From the NCBI GenBank assembly GCA_009667805.1, contig CM019064.1, positions 381,173,120 to 381,237,119 on the forward strand: 64,000 nucleotides of DNA, given 5' to 3'. This DNA is from Leptobrachium leishanense. Lineage: Eukaryota; Chordata; Amphibia; Anura; Megophryidae. This document shows, piece by piece, positions 12,360 to 24,019 of the stretch (positions within the stretch are counted from its first letter, which is position 1; every line of letters starts with the position of its first letter). The translations under genes and the position numbers were made by a program. The notes beneath the pieces are model-generated. The model worked only from the letters and a program-made list of their open reading frames with translations. It ran no database searches and had not been told where the DNA came from.

Positions 12360-12819
12360 TAATGCTACTGCCTTAAAACAGACAAGAAAAAAAGGACGTT
12401 TTGTATGTATATATTTTTTCTAATCATTTTTACAAATTACCATATTTGGTATTTTTGGAAAGGCATTTCCATTGACATTTCACTTTTCAAGTGACTTTTC
12501 ACTTGTTCTATAATGGTTTAAAAATCGGATGCAGGGTTCCAAAGGACTCCTGGTAGCCGTTGCGTCAGTTTGCCGGTTTAGGTTTTCAATAAAACAATAC
12601 GTAATAACGCATTGTTTCATCGCTTCCACACTTGCTGGAATCGTGAGAAATGAGAAGATGAGTTAATGCAGCATCATTGTTCACTTCAAAACTAAGACGT
12701 GAACAGTAGTGCTGCATAAAAGAAAATATGAAATTTGTATTTATTTTTTTATAATTTTTACAAAACACATGATCATGTTTGATATCATTGGAAAGGCCAT
12801 GCTCTGACCACATGACCAA
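12360..12819 (+). mobile_element. TTAA/hAT-K-related repeat, right of the Tc1 insertion
   Basis: It continues the element interrupted by Tc1 and then contains a second copy of the shared core. That core has GTAATAACGCATTGTTTCAT, CACACTTGCTGGAATCGTGA, the hairpin GTTAATGCAGCATCATTGTT, and GTTTGATATCATTGGAAAGG. No termini are recognisable on this side. Confidence 0.55.
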
Positions 12820-13235
12820 AGCTTCACGTACCTGCACCCCCAACTCCCATCTTCAAGACTTCTCCCAAGCTGCCCCCTTTCTTTTGAACTTCCTCCCCCG
12901 CAACATTAGACTCTCTTCATCCCTCCAGTCCTTCAAGAAATCTCTGAAGACATATTACTTTAGAGACCATCATCTCACTCCCTAATCCCCCTCAGTTTCT
13001 TACTGCATTTCTTACTGCACGTTCCAATTCAGCCCACATGCACCCCGCTATTTCATATTCTCTATTAACCCTCACCTAGTGTGTCACCCCTATCCTCTTA
13101 GATTGTAAGCTCTTGAGTAGGGTCCTCCCTTCTACTGTTCTGTGTGTTGAACCTGTATATATATTTGTTATTTTGCCTCCTATTGTACAGCGGTACGGAA
13201 TTTATTAGCGCTTTATAAAAACTTGTAACTGTAAC
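12820..13235 (+). mobile_element. LINE-Y (L2 clade) 3' end, with pol C-terminus
   Basis: A frame from about 12837 reads LQDFSQAAPFLLNFLPRNIR and then SLQSFKKSLKTYYFRDH before a stop. This is the C-terminal signature of L2 pol proteins. The 3' UTR follows, with CTTAGATTGTAAGCTCTTGA, GTACAGCGGTACGGAATTTA and GCGCTTTATAAA. It is severely 5'-truncated. Confidence 0.8.
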
Positions 13236-14110
13236 TGTGTTTCCTTATGTATCATACTCCAAGTTTATAAAAAACAGAGTTAATTTAAACTCAGTCTATG
13301 ATACCTTTACTAGGTTAAAAAAATGAAAGAGAGACCTCTTCTAATGTTGAATTGAAATTATGTGAGTGATGTTCCATTAGCATATTGGTTGTCCATCATA
13401 GTGCAGTTCTTATTATATTATGTCTCAAAAGTCACCTCTCCATTTTATATGTAAGCACTGTCTATGCAGCTGTTATGAATTATGTTTCAAATGATGTTCG
13501 GCAAGCTAAATATTCAACAGCTTTCCTGTGAGCAACTCCTCTACCCTAAAGCACTACTATAGCGTGTGTTCAAGACGGCCTCCTGTATTGGATAATGAAT
13601 TAGACGTCTATCTTTGAGGGGAGTTCTATCATCACCTTCTCAAGTAGAAAATGTTCCTTATTGGAGAAAAAGTTTGGTAGGTAAGGGGGGGGTTATTTGG
13701 CAATGTTTATTGTCACCATCCAATAATGATCCAATGTGGAAAACTAAATGCCATCTAGGTGAGAAGAGCTGAAAAACCCTGATAACCCTGTTCATTAAAA
13801 AAGATCATGTGGTTATTTTCCATTTTTTACTATTATGCACCATAGTAACTTCAACCTAACCCAATACCGGTAAATCCACCCAAAAGCCCTTTCAAACAGA
13901 GAGCAAGGACTCACACGTCCCAGTCTTTTAGGCCAGAAAAGAGCAAGGAGCTGGTCACGTGCCAATGATTTGCTAGGCCTTACGAGGAAAACAATCTTAA
14001 AAGTATTTTGCAAAATTTATAATCTGAATTATTAGTTTACAAGATTTATTCACAAAGTGGTGAATTGGTGGATAATTGCAATTCTGCCTTTGAAACATTT
14101 CACCACTTCT
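13236..14110. other. No recognisable feature
   Basis: No open frame, terminal repeats or match to other repeats in the window was found. Ordinary AT-rich DNA. Confidence 0.5.
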
Positions 14111-14313
14111 TTTTTTTGAGAAAGGATGTTACCAGGAAGGATACATTGAGATTTCTCTCGTTTTCAAGTATGTCCTGGGTGGCGAGTATGTACCGTTAGG
14201 TGTCTTGCCCAAGGACACTTACTGGAGAGGTGCTCTTGCTGGGATTCAAACCTGTGACTCCACGGTCTTCTACAGTTATAGAGCAGTGATGTTACCTCTA
14301 CTCCACCCAGCCG
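14111..14313 (-). mobile_element. tRNA-derived SINE, near full length
   Basis: The minus strand starts GGCTGGGTGGAGTAGATGTA (box A region). A box B-like block, CAGGTTTGAATCCC, follows about 50 bp later. Next comes the central domain (CCTTGGGCAAGACACCTAAC) and the tail CTTGAAAACGAGAGAAATCTC ... CCTTCCTGGTAA shared with LINE-X. RNA polymerase III would transcribe it, and the LINE would supply reverse transcriptase (inference from the shared tail). Confidence 0.85.
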
Positions 14314-15162
14314 ATACTCAACGGAGCACGTTCTATTGATTGAACATAATATTCCTTTGATAGAATTTGTGCATTCAAAACCATTGTCTTCCTCATCTCT
14401 TATCTAATGGACGGTTTTGATTGTTTATATGAAGTTACAAAACATAAATTATGGAGAACTGACAAGGGGCTTTGATATGGTTTGCCACTACAGATGGATT
14501 TGGGAAGAAAAGAAAAACTCAGCTATTTTTCCAGTTGAGATATTTTAGCCATAAATGTGCAATCTCTGTGTCAACTCTGTTCAATTCCTGGGTTTAATGT
14601 ATAAATTGCAATATGTCACCATGATTAGCAGGGCAGGCAAAGCTAGAACAGGCTCATTCCTAATTTAGTTATATGTTTGTTTTCTTGTAAAGTTCCATTG
14701 ATCGAAAATCTTAAGGGAATAAGGTTATAGTTACAATTGGGTATTTTTTCTGGTCGACTAACTAGAAATATGTTCTTTCGTTTCCTATTTGGAAAAATCC
14801 ATAAAATAAAATGAAAAAAATCCTTTACCATTTTCTCAAGATACAGAGTTCTGTATAGAACCGTACAATATTATTACAGTGTTTCAATCACAGCAGGGGT
14901 ACAGGGTAGGGACTTCTGAAAATTAATGAGGCAGTTCCACTGTATGATATTATAAGCTGTGATCTTTCCTTTATTCATTGTGTCTGCATTTTGTTTCGTA
15001 TCACCGGTTATGTAGAGAGTGACATTCTGTTACTCACTATGTTGGTATGTTAAAGGTTTTTATTACAATGAATGATAATAAATACCTTTGCATAGTCAAA
15101 GCAGAACAATCAAAAATTGGACAGATTTAACATTGCGGAAACATGTTTTTTATTCAAAATTG
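14314..15162. other. No recognisable feature
   Basis: Apparently non-repetitive AT-rich sequence with no supportable coding frame. Confidence 0.5.
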
Positions 15163-15166
15163 TTAA

Positions 15167-15755
15167 AGGGATACTCTTTTGAAAATAGAGTTGCCTTTTT
15201 TGCCCTTAAATAATTAGGCAGAGGCTGTTGACAGCGTCTGCCCGTTCATTTTTTAAATATTTTTTTTTATGTGCCCCTCACCACTAGCAGCTCTTCCTCT
15301 TCGGCTCAGGGACTCCCAAACTAGGAAGCCCCTGAAACCTTTCTGTGCAATTTGCACTTCTACACAGCTTGCATATCATAGGAACCCCAAATTACGCACC
15401 ACTACGGGACTTGTGCACTGTACTTGCAGGTTTCATAGCCCCTGCGCAAAATGATGGATCGGAGCTACGTGCAGGCGCAGATCCGATCTGTCTCTCTGAG
15501 ACCACTCACTACAGCAGGTGGTCTCAGGGAGGGTGACGTTGGCACGTACACTGCATGCTGATGTCACTAGTGGCCATTATGGTGACCATAAGCCGGGAAA
15601 TTCAAAATCCCCTGTTGCTGGTGATGCTGGGTGGAGTGAAGGAAACGCCTCCACTTCACCCAGTGATTCTGCCAGATCAGGGCAGCTGGGGGGGGGGGGT
15701 TCTATACATCCTGGCCACTTTAAAAAAAAGTGGTCAGGACGAGCAGAGTGTCCCT
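15167..15755. mobile_element. TTAA-site non-autonomous DNA transposon, 589 bp
   Basis: The ends AGGGATACTC and GAGTGTCCCT are inverted repeats. TTAA (15163-15166) and TCAA (15756-15759) flank it, fitting the TTAA target of piggyBac/Kolobok elements. An internal hairpin (CTGAGACCAC ... GTGGTCTCAG, about 15498-15528) and a G run are present. No transposase. Confidence 0.65.
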
Positions 15756-15777
15756 TCAATGCATTAAAAAAAATATA

Positions 15778-15959
15778 CACGGTTATTCAGAGAGAGGTGA
15801 AAACCAGGAGAACCGGAAGGAGAAGAGAACAATCTAGACCACATAGCCGATTTGGAAAGTGAGATAAATAGGAGAATTTTTGTGGTTTGGCTATTTTGAT
15901 CTAGAATTTTCACTTCTCCAGTCATTCTCCTGAGTTTCACCTTTCTTTGAATAGACCAG
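15778..15959 (+). mobile_element. MITE-B copy 1 (short relative of MITE-A)
   Basis: The 182-bp element begins CACGGTTATTCAGAGAGAGG and ends CTTTCTTTGAATAGACCAG. It is flanked by ATA on both sides (15775-15777 and 15960-15962). Ends and target duplication match MITE-A; the interior does not. Confidence 0.75.
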
Positions 15960-15962
15960 ATA

Positions 15963-16696
15963 ATATATTCTTTAAGTAAGAGAATAGGCAAATCATAGTA
16001 TATGGTGTATGAAACTTTGGCTCTTTGTGGTTTGACTATACATACGTTTAGACATATTTAAAAAACAAATATTTAAAGTGTCATTCTTCTGATTTTTCTA
16101 CGTTACCATTAATAAATCCAGTCTGGTAAAATAAGCATTTCAGCTAGCCATTTATTTTCTGCCAGAAAGCATTCATCCTATTTATACTGAAGCCTTCAAG
16201 ATCGCCGTTCTTATGTTTCTCAACCCCTTAACACTGCAGGGCAGACTATGACGTACTCGCGGCAGTCGGGCCTAAACGTTGCATGGTGATACAACACGCC
16301 ATGCTGTTGTCTGGCACACCTACGGCCAGCCTCCCTTCCCAATGGACAATTGCAGTGATTGACTGTTTTAGCCAGTCCCCCTGCAGCCAATAACGTTGAT
16401 CAGTCGTTGAGAAAGGAAGTGGGACATAGGAGTTCCAGAAAGCTGTAGGGTTTGCAATGTTTGCCTGCGGTGTGTAATCCTACCTGCCTCCTGGCAGACC
16501 CCCGGCACTATGGAGAGGGATTTAATGTCCTTGTTCATAGTAAGAGTGGGGTTTTCTTCTGGGTTGAGCAAGGGGGAGAGAGTTGATGTCAGATTACAGA
16601 GTAAATGGATTTAAAGCTCATTCGTAAAATACAGAATATTCATTTTCTATAATGCTGCTGAAAAGATAAAACGTTTTATTATTTTGCAAGTCTTTT
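15963..16696. other. No recognisable feature
   Basis: No coding frame can be supported. A GC-richer block at about 16230-16420 begins CCCTTAACACTGCAGGGC and may be a remnant of a TTAA-type element, but no second end was found. Confidence 0.45.
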
Positions 16697-17415
16697 CACA
16701 GTTTTTATTATTATTATTATTCATTATTTATAAAGCGCAGCATATTCCGCAGCGCTGTACAATAAACACAGTATAGACAGGGTTACAATACATTGAACAA
16801 CATTTGACAAACAGTACAGGAGGAAACAAGGGCCCTATTCCCGTAGGAACTCACAATCTAGGAGGGTTGGGGTTGGAAACAGGAGGAGAGGACTGTAAGG
16901 TGAGAGTGATTGATGGTTGCGTAAGTGAGTTGGGTGGTAGGCTTCCCTAAATAGGAACGTTTTAAGGGAGCGTTTGAAGGAAGAGAAGTTAGGGGAAAGT
17001 CTGACAGTACGAGGGAGAGCGTTCCAGAGAATGGGGGCTGCGCTTGAGAAATCCTGCAGTCTATCATGGGAAGAGATGATGCGGGGAGAAGCTAGGCGCA
17101 GGTCACTGTTTGACCTTAGGGACCGGGCTGGGGTGTATTTGGTGATTAGTGAGGACAGGTAGTGGGGAGCTGAGTTAGTAAGGGTTTTGTAGGTAAGGAT
17201 AAGGATTTTGAACTTAATTCTGCAGTGGATGGGGAGCCAGTGAAGGGACTCGCAGAGGGGAGCGGCAGAGAGAGAGCGGCGGGTGAGGTGAATTAGCCTG
17301 GCAGAGGCGTTCAGGATGGATTGTAGGGGGGAGAGGCGGGACAGAGGGAGGCCAGATAAGAGATTATTGCAATAGTCGAGTCGGGAGATTACCAGGGCGT
17401 GTATGCGTTGTTTTG
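16697..17415 (-). pseudogene. LINE-Y (L2 clade) pol C-terminus and 3' UTR
   Basis: A single open minus-strand frame of about 190 codons reads from 17415 downward. It carries HALVISRLDYCNNLLSGLPL, ESLHWLPIHCRIKFKILIL, ILWNALPRTVRLSPNFSSFK and RSLKTFLFREAYHP. These are the post-catalytic (thumb/C-terminal) blocks of L2 reverse transcriptases. The 3' UTR ends TACAGCGCTGCGGAATATGC and GCGCTTTATAAATAATGAA. The catalytic FADD block is absent: the copy is 5'-truncated close to where the Tc1 remnant begins. Confidence 0.9.
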
Positions 17416-17584
17416 TGGTGTAATGCCATTACAGCCTCGCTCCAGTATTGAGATAGTTCTCCCTCTCCTAGCTCTGAGCTCACAGTATTTGTTCTGTATT
17501 GTCCCAAGTTTGTGACCACAGTCTCGAATCCCAGCCTGTTCCCCTTTTACTCCGTGCCTTACTACGATGTCCCTGGAGTTGTTC

Positions 17585-18581
17585 ACCATCTTCTGAAGGG
17601 CAACCTGACACCATCAGAGAGATAGCAAGAACATTAGGTGTGGCCAAAACAACTGTTCGGACCATTCTCAAAAAGGAGGAATGCACCGGTGAGCTCAGCA
17701 ACACCAAAAGACCCGGGAGACCACGGAAAACAACTGTGGTGGATTACCGAAAAATTCTTTCCCTGGTGAAGAAAACACCCTTCACAACAGTTGGCCAGAT
17801 CAAGAACACTCTCCAGGAGGTAGGTGTATGTGTGTCAACGTCAACAATCAAGAGAAGACTTCACCAGAGTGAATACAGAGGGTTCACCACAAGATGTAAA
17901 CCATTGGTGAGCCTCAAAAACAGGAAGGCCAGATTAGAGTTTGCCAAACAACACCTAACAAAGCCTTCACAGTTCTGGAACAATATCCTATGGACAGATG
18001 AGACCAAGATCAACTTGTACCAGAGTGATGGGAAGAGAAGAGTATGGAGAAGGAAAGGAACTGCTCATGATCCTAAGCATACCACCTCATCAGTGAAGCA
18101 TGGTGGTGGTAGTGTCATGGCGTGGGCATGTATGGCTGCCAATGGAACTGGTTCTCTTGTATTTATTGATGATGTGACTGCTGACAAAAGCAGCAGGATG
18201 AATTCTGAAGTGTTTCGGGCAATATTATCTGCTCACATTAAGCCAAATGCTGCAGAACTCATTGGACGGCGCTTCACAGTGCAGATGGACAATGACTCAA
18301 AGCATACTGCAAAAGCAACCAAAGAGTTTTTGAAGGGACAGAAGTGGAATGTTATGCAATGGCCAAGTCAATCACCTGACCTGAATCCCATTGAGCATGC
18401 GTTTCACTTGCTGAAGACAAAACTGAAGGGAAAATGCCCCAAGAACAAGCAGGAACTGAAGACAGTTGCAGTAGAGGCCTGGCAGAGCATCACCAGGGAT
18501 GAAACCCAGCGTCTGGTGCTGTCTATGCGTTTCAGACTTCAGGCTGTGATTGACTGCAAAGGATTTGCAACCAAGTATTAA
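17585..18581 (+). CDS. Tc1 transposase, catalytic domain intact, N-terminus replaced
   Basis: The open frame (start as early as 17499) contains one helix-turn-helix (IREIARTLGVAKTTVRTILK), a GRPRK hook (KRPGRPRKTT) and a second DNA-binding helix region. The full catalytic domain follows: LWTDETKINLY, SVKHGGGSVMAW, VQMDNDSKHTAKAT and [13 protein letters not shown], supplying D, D and E. It ends at the normal terminus GFATKY. Residues before about 17585 do not resemble Tc1 and come from unrelated flanking DNA, so the first DNA-binding helices may be missing. It is the best-preserved transposase in the window, but without a 5' end the element cannot move itself. Confidence 0.85.
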
Positions 18582-18834
18582 GAAGGGAAAGTTTGATTTA
18601 TGATTATTATTCTGTCCCATTACTTTTGGTCCCTTAACAAGTGGGAGGCACATCTGCAAACTGCTGTAAGTCCTACACCGTTCACCTGAGTTGGATGTAC
18701 ATACCCTCAAATTAAAGCTGACAGTCTGCAGTTAAAGCACATTGTGTTGCTTTCATTCCAACTCCATTGTGGTAGTGTATAGGGCCAAAGATGTTAGAAT
18801 TGTGTCGATGTCCCAATATTTCTGGACCTGACTG
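18582..18834 (+). mobile_element. 3' end of the truncated Tc1 element
   Basis: The 3' UTR and terminal repeat end with AATATTTCTGGACCTGACTG followed by TA. The same roughly 195-bp end, mirrored onto itself, makes up the palindromic element at 24020-24401. No left terminal repeat is found upstream of 17499. Confidence 0.85.
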
Positions 18835-18836
18835 TA

Positions 18837-19168
18837 AACACCTATGCCAGAAGTTATAAAACAATTTTGCACAATAGCAACCCTTTAGTGATCTTGCCAT
18901 TAACTGAGCAGCTCCAGCTGCAAACTTTGCTTGTGTCTGAATTAGCAGCAGGTTACTGTACTTTAACAGCTTCCATACTTTGTATAGGAGCAGTTAATAA
19001 TACCTTAGCATGAGAACAGCGATCTATTTCAATGTAGCTCTCCTTTCTTGTCTCAAGCTGGAATTCTGCAAGCAATACCAGATAGGATCAGCGTTTACAG
19101 TTAAAATACATGCTCCTCCATACTCTACATTAAAATCTCGCAAGTTTGAATATTAACACTTACACTGA
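18837..19168. other. No recognisable feature
   Basis: Short AT-rich interval between the Tc1 remnant and the Helitron remnant; nothing recognised. Confidence 0.5.
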
Positions 19169-20820
19169 TCTATATATATATAAAAGTGAAATGCCACTCG
19201 TGCAACATCACTATATCTCCAGAACCCGTAAAGCCTACAAACCTGAAATTCGGCACGTATGTTTCTCTGGGCTTCTAGGTGCTCACTAAGAAAGGATTTT
19301 TCAAAATGACCACCAGAGCATCAGTTATTAACACGCTCTTGTGCTAAGGAGTTATACTCCCCCTCCCCACCTGAAAATAAATCTGTTCCAACTGCCACTT
19401 GCCTCACACGACGTTATCTCAGTTCAAACTGGCAGATGTTGCTCTCCTTCACTCAGGAGCGTCTGGGGATCCTTACAGCACTAAACGACGCAACTTCACC
19501 AAGATGTCCACACCTTCCACCTATGGAACGTTAATGAGTCACAAATGAGATCGATGCCTTGGACTAATAAGTATTTGTCTAGTTTTAAATATGAACCTCA
19601 GATTGATTACTCCAGGGAAAAGGTTGTTGATCTCGGACCTCGGTTACCTTGTGCCTGGTGCCGTGCTCTGAAGTGGCAGGATGAGAGTCCTGGGATGTGC
19701 TGCAGTGGCAGGAAAGTCCAGCTCCCTCCCCTTCAGCCCTACCCTGAACCCTTGCATAGCCTTCTCACCCACCAGCATCCAATGGCAGAGCACCTTCTGC
19801 TGCCCGGAAGTACAACGGATGCTTCCAAATGACGTCTTTTGGAGCCAGAGAGGTGAAGGAGGTAAAATTGATGCCATCATTCAAAGTGCTGGAGCAGGTC
19901 TACCACAGGATAGGGAGCATTATGGCGGGGCCAGAGCAGCAGCCTTCATTTCTGCAGATATACTTTGTTGGTGATGATGACAATGAGAGGGACATCTGTT
20001 GAGGAATCTACCCAGGCGTTAATCCAGAACTGGTTAGCCAACTGCAGAAGGGGAGGGAAGAATATCTATTTCAAGTAACCTTTGCAAGGTTGTGACAGAT
20101 CTGATCAGCTTGACAGACAGAATATACCTAGACATTAATCAGGTTGGAGTGGATTGCGGTTCACTCCAACAAACGACTCCAACAGCATCAACAACTTTCT
20201 GCTGGAGAAATTGTCCACTGAGCATATGAAGTATGAATCTGTGGACTCGGTAATGGAGAAGGAGGATGCTGTACATTACCCTGTGGAGTTCTTGCACACT
20301 CTCAACCCAACAGGATTACCACCTCATGTCCTCTACCTCAAGGTTGGCGCTCCAATCATGCTGTTACGCAATCTAACCCCTCCTGGCACCAGACTTCAGT
20401 TGAAGACTCTATACAAACACGTAATCGAAGTAATGATTTTCACATGTGTTAGTGGGAGAAACCTTTTTGATACCCAGAATTCCTCTGATCCCATCAGACT
20501 ACCACTTCGAGTTCAGACATCTACAATTTAGTGCCGGCTGGGTGGAGTAGATGTAACATCACTGCTTTTTAACCGTGGAGAGAGACTGTGGAGACACAGG
20601 TTTGATCCCGGTACGAGCACCTCTCCAGTAAGTGTGCTTGGGCAAGACACCTAACGGTACATACTCGCCACCCAGGAAATACTTGAAAACGAGAGAAATC
20701 TCAATGTATCCTTCCTGGTGAAAATCCTTTCTCAAATTTCCTGTTAAGGTGAGCTATGCCATCACCATCAATAAGGCACAGGGACAGACTTTGAAAGTGG
20801 TTGGTGTGCATTTGTAAATG
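19169..20820 (+). pseudogene. Helitron remnant: Helitron-like N domain and helicase C-terminus
   Basis: The likely 5' end is TCTATATATATATAAAAGTG at 19169. Around 19620-19990 the frame breaks but reads Helitron-like N-domain pieces (CAWCRALKWQDESPGMCC; QLPPLQPYPEPLHSLLT). At 20154-20531 the PIF1-type helicase C-terminus is readable (YPVEFLHTLNPTGLPPHVLY, KVGAPIMLLRNL). It resumes after a SINE at 20733 with VSYAITINKAQGQTLKVVGV, a helicase motif VI. The Rep HUH nuclease and helicase motifs I-V are deleted. No 3' CTRR end was identified. Confidence 0.85.
20531..20731 (+). mobile_element. tRNA-derived SINE inserted in the Helitron helicase
   Basis: It begins GTGCCGGCTGGGTGGAGTAG, carries the box B-like CAGGTTTGATCCCGG and the CTTGGGCAAGACACCTAACG centre, and ends with the LINE-X tail (TGTATCCTTCCTGG). 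ACAATTT (20523-20529) and CAAATTT (20733-20739) flank it as a probable target duplication. The helicase frame resumes directly after it. Confidence 0.85.
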
Positions 20821-22728
20821 AATTCTTTACTGTTAGTTATTACGAGCAAATTAGTCTGTTAACATTCTAAAGTTATATTTACAACCCACAAGTCCCTACC
20901 TTAATATTCCGCATATTAGATTTACAACTTGCAACTCCCTGCTTTAATATTTCACTGTTATATTGACATTCCACATCCATACATTAATATTTTAACTGTC
21001 ATAGTACAAACACGCATGTCCAAGATTTACAGTAACGCTCGCATTTACAGGATTTACGGTAAGACTTACATTTATGAGGTTTACAGTAAGACCCACTTTT
21101 CCAGTATTTAAGATTACAATGCACCTGCCTGGGATTTAAGATTAAAATGCACAATGCTCAGTCTCTGTACAGTTAGATTCAGACCAATACATTAACTGCG
21201 CTACAAGCATCCGAAGAGCCATTTATCGACACTTTTCAACATTTGAAATTTTTTCAGAAATCAGCTTACTGATAAACTCAAATTGAATTGCTAAAGCTGT
21301 TATTTCTATTAAAAAATCTAGGCACGAGAGCTGATATTTCATCCAAACTTACTTGATCTGATTTTGAATCACCAAAACAGAAAAATGGGCAAAATGCAAC
21401 CGAAAAAGGTTCTGATTTCGGCTTTTGGGCTGAATTAAATCAAGGCCAAGGTCTAAATAGGACCCAATATGTCTACTAGTCCTAAAAGTGTACTAATAAT
21501 AATCCTGTTATGTTTTGGGCCCCTACTTATGCCAAGATGCCAAGGTCATTTGTTTTTTCCTTACTGGATCCCATGGCTGAAAGAAAGCTGAAAATTTTTA
21601 TCTAATGTATAAATTTTCATGGCTTCAAGGTGACAATCTAGTAATCAAAACCATATTATGCAGAGATTTACAGTAATTAATATCTAAAGTGTCATTGCTG
21701 CACATAATTAAATTGAATGCATTAAGTACTATGGTAGGGTGGCGGGAAGAAGCACTAAATAATCCTACGTACGTGGATGTAATGGTAACCCCAACTCTAG
21801 AGCTCGTATCTCCTCCTCCTTCTGACTATGCAACCTCTAAGGCTTAAAACAAAATCCTAAGGTTGTCATCACAGATCATGTGCAAATTCTGACACCGCTG
21901 TGACTCACAGGGCTGAAGGGTTAATCAATTTGTCATTGTTTTCCCTTTCACCAATTGTTCATAACTGGAGAGCTTTTAAAGTGCCATAGATCCTGATGTC
22001 CCGATGTCATAATGTGACACTAATAGTTCCACTCGGCTCAGCGAGCCAGTGTCAGGAGATGGATTGCTTTCCATGCACCAATTATAATCTGTCCATCTAA
22101 GTGATAAAGAAGGGGTGGTAGTGATGAGGAAGGGAGGATAACTCTACCGAGCCCCTTCTCAGTTTTTACATTAAGAGATAGATTTGACATCAGTTTTTAT
22201 CCAACATTATGATCCAAACATGGGGTACAATGGGGGATGTTTGAAGTAAATTGAGTAATTTATGACTACCTTTATTTATAAAATCCCATGTTTTTCAATT
22301 TTTATTGTCTTGAGTGATTATTCTTTTCTTCGTGTTTATTATATAGTGATGTAAGCCAACTTTTTGGCCTGTGCCACATGACTTATTTAGACCTGGCAAG
22401 AAGGAGTCAAAGTCATTCTTCATATGTCGTATGCAAAATATTTTCAGTACTACTGGGAAGTAAAGGACTATCCTTAAAAAAACATTCTACTTTATTGATA
22501 ATTAATAAAATTCTGCAACCCAGTGGATGGTAAAAAAAAAAAAAGAATCTGCTTGTGGACTCTTGACTCATGGTGCAACTGAAACATTATCAGAAATGAC
22601 CCATTAAGTCCACAAAAGGAGTAAAAATATGCAGTCACACAGGATAACCCATCAAAAACAGTATTGCTCCATCTACTGCGAACTATAAAAATGATCTCGC
22701 AATCTAGTCTACTATCATGAACTTCAAT
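20821..22728. other. No clear feature; short degenerate tandem motif at 21020-21120
   Basis: The block at about 21020-21120 repeats TTTACAGTAAGA/TTTACGGTAAGA loosely. The rest has no supportable coding frame or repeat match. The Helitron 3' end may lie here unrecognised. Confidence 0.45.
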
Positions 22729-22820
22729 GTTCTTGAACCCAGGACATACTTGAAAACGAGAGAAATCTCAATGTATCCTTCCTGGTAAAATCCTTTATAA
22801 ATAAATTATATAAATAAATT
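22729..22820 (+). mobile_element. LINE-X/SINE 3' tail fragment
   Basis: CAATGTTCTTGAACCCAGGA through TATCCTTCCTGGTAAAATCC and TTTATAAATAAAT. The leading CTTGAACCC rather than the SINE's CGCCACCC points to LINE-X as the source. Confidence 0.75.
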
Positions 22821-23804
22821 GTACCCTAACCACATGCGCCTTCACTAAATTTTCAATCAAGACAATCAATGGTCAAGTTGAGCAAGAACACTTGGTGACG
22901 TAAATCCGCCACTATTTTTTCCAGGAGGAACAGAGTTTCTGTTGGATCAACAAAACATATGGTTTTTGTGCAGTCAAATATACCATTGTTAAGTCACCAT
23001 AAATATGGTATGATAATTTTCATAAAGATTCTCCTAAACCACGTCCATATATTCTCTAGCCCAGATGAATATCAATTCCCAGTTTGAGAATGTGATGGGG
23101 GTTGTTTAATTGTAAGATGACCATGAGTTTTTTTGGAGGAACAGAAGTTTGATTAGTTCTTCTACTTGACATCTAAATAAAATGATTTTAAGCAGGGGCT
23201 GAGTACGATCAACTGCCTATGTGACGTCCCTTTGCTATTTTAGCAGAGAGAACATCACCCACATTCTGCAAAGCTTTTATTTAGGTGCTCAGTCATATAT
23301 TTCCTTATTAAGTCACAATACATATATGATAAATATATATATATTTTTTTATAGTTTGTATAGTCTTCTTGATAAAGGCTCAAATGCTCAAATGGACTCA
23401 GTGCCTGCCCCGTAATCTACCGATAAAACAGGAATGCTAAGGGGAGATAAGCGAGCACTAATTTTTCCACATAGCATCCCTGTTTCAGCTGTAGGCAGAT
23501 GATAGGGCCCTAAATGTACAAGCTACTGTTAAAGTCTTTGAATGTGTTAACTGGAGTGCTCTCTTTCTTTGTTGTATTTTATTGTCTTGAGAAGCACCCA
23601 CACTCTGTGCTTAGTAAAGGTTGAGTGCTACCTTCCTTGTGTATTATATATATTGTGATAAAGACACTGGATGAAGGGATCAGTGCTTCCTCTTTCCTTT
23701 ATTGTGCAGGGATACAATTTGCAGGGTACACCATAAACCGCAGATAAACAAATATAAAACAAACAACTACTCCTTCATGCGGAGTCTAACTAAACATGCA
23801 GGAT
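22821..23804. other. No recognisable feature
   Basis: AT-rich, no coding frame with family features. It directly precedes the GCCCT target duplication of the Mag-like element. Confidence 0.5.
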
Positions 23805-23809
23805 GCCCT

Positions 23810-23988
23810 TGTAGATCTGCACAAACGACGATGGAGTCACCGGGTAAGCTTTATGAAGAACTGCTTTATTCTCCTGGCATTCTGTGTGTGAGCCTCTACT
23901 TCCTGTTTCTTCTAAGACCCTTACACTTCCTGTCTCCACCCCCATGTCTCCACACAGCTATGTATAAATGCAGCACACATATGCTACA
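23810..23988 (-). mobile_element. 3' LTR of the Mag-like element
   Basis: On the minus strand it starts TGTAGCATATGTG and ends GCAGATCTACA. It is preceded by the polypurine tract TTAAAAGGGGAAAGA (reverse of 23989-24003). By hand comparison it differs from the 5' LTR at seven bases plus one 2-bp indel in about 179. Confidence 0.9.
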
Positions 23989-24019
23989 TCTTTCCCCTTT
24001 TAAAGAAAACATATATATA

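Noticed and set aside
17389..17707. Minus-strand frames of 66 and 75 codons over the L2/Tc1 junction
   Set aside because: They are antisense shadows; the L2 and Tc1 reading frames explain the sequence.
22821..23804. Possible host gene next to the Mag-like element
   Set aside because: Only a 64-codon AT-rich frame is present, without domains or conservation signals.
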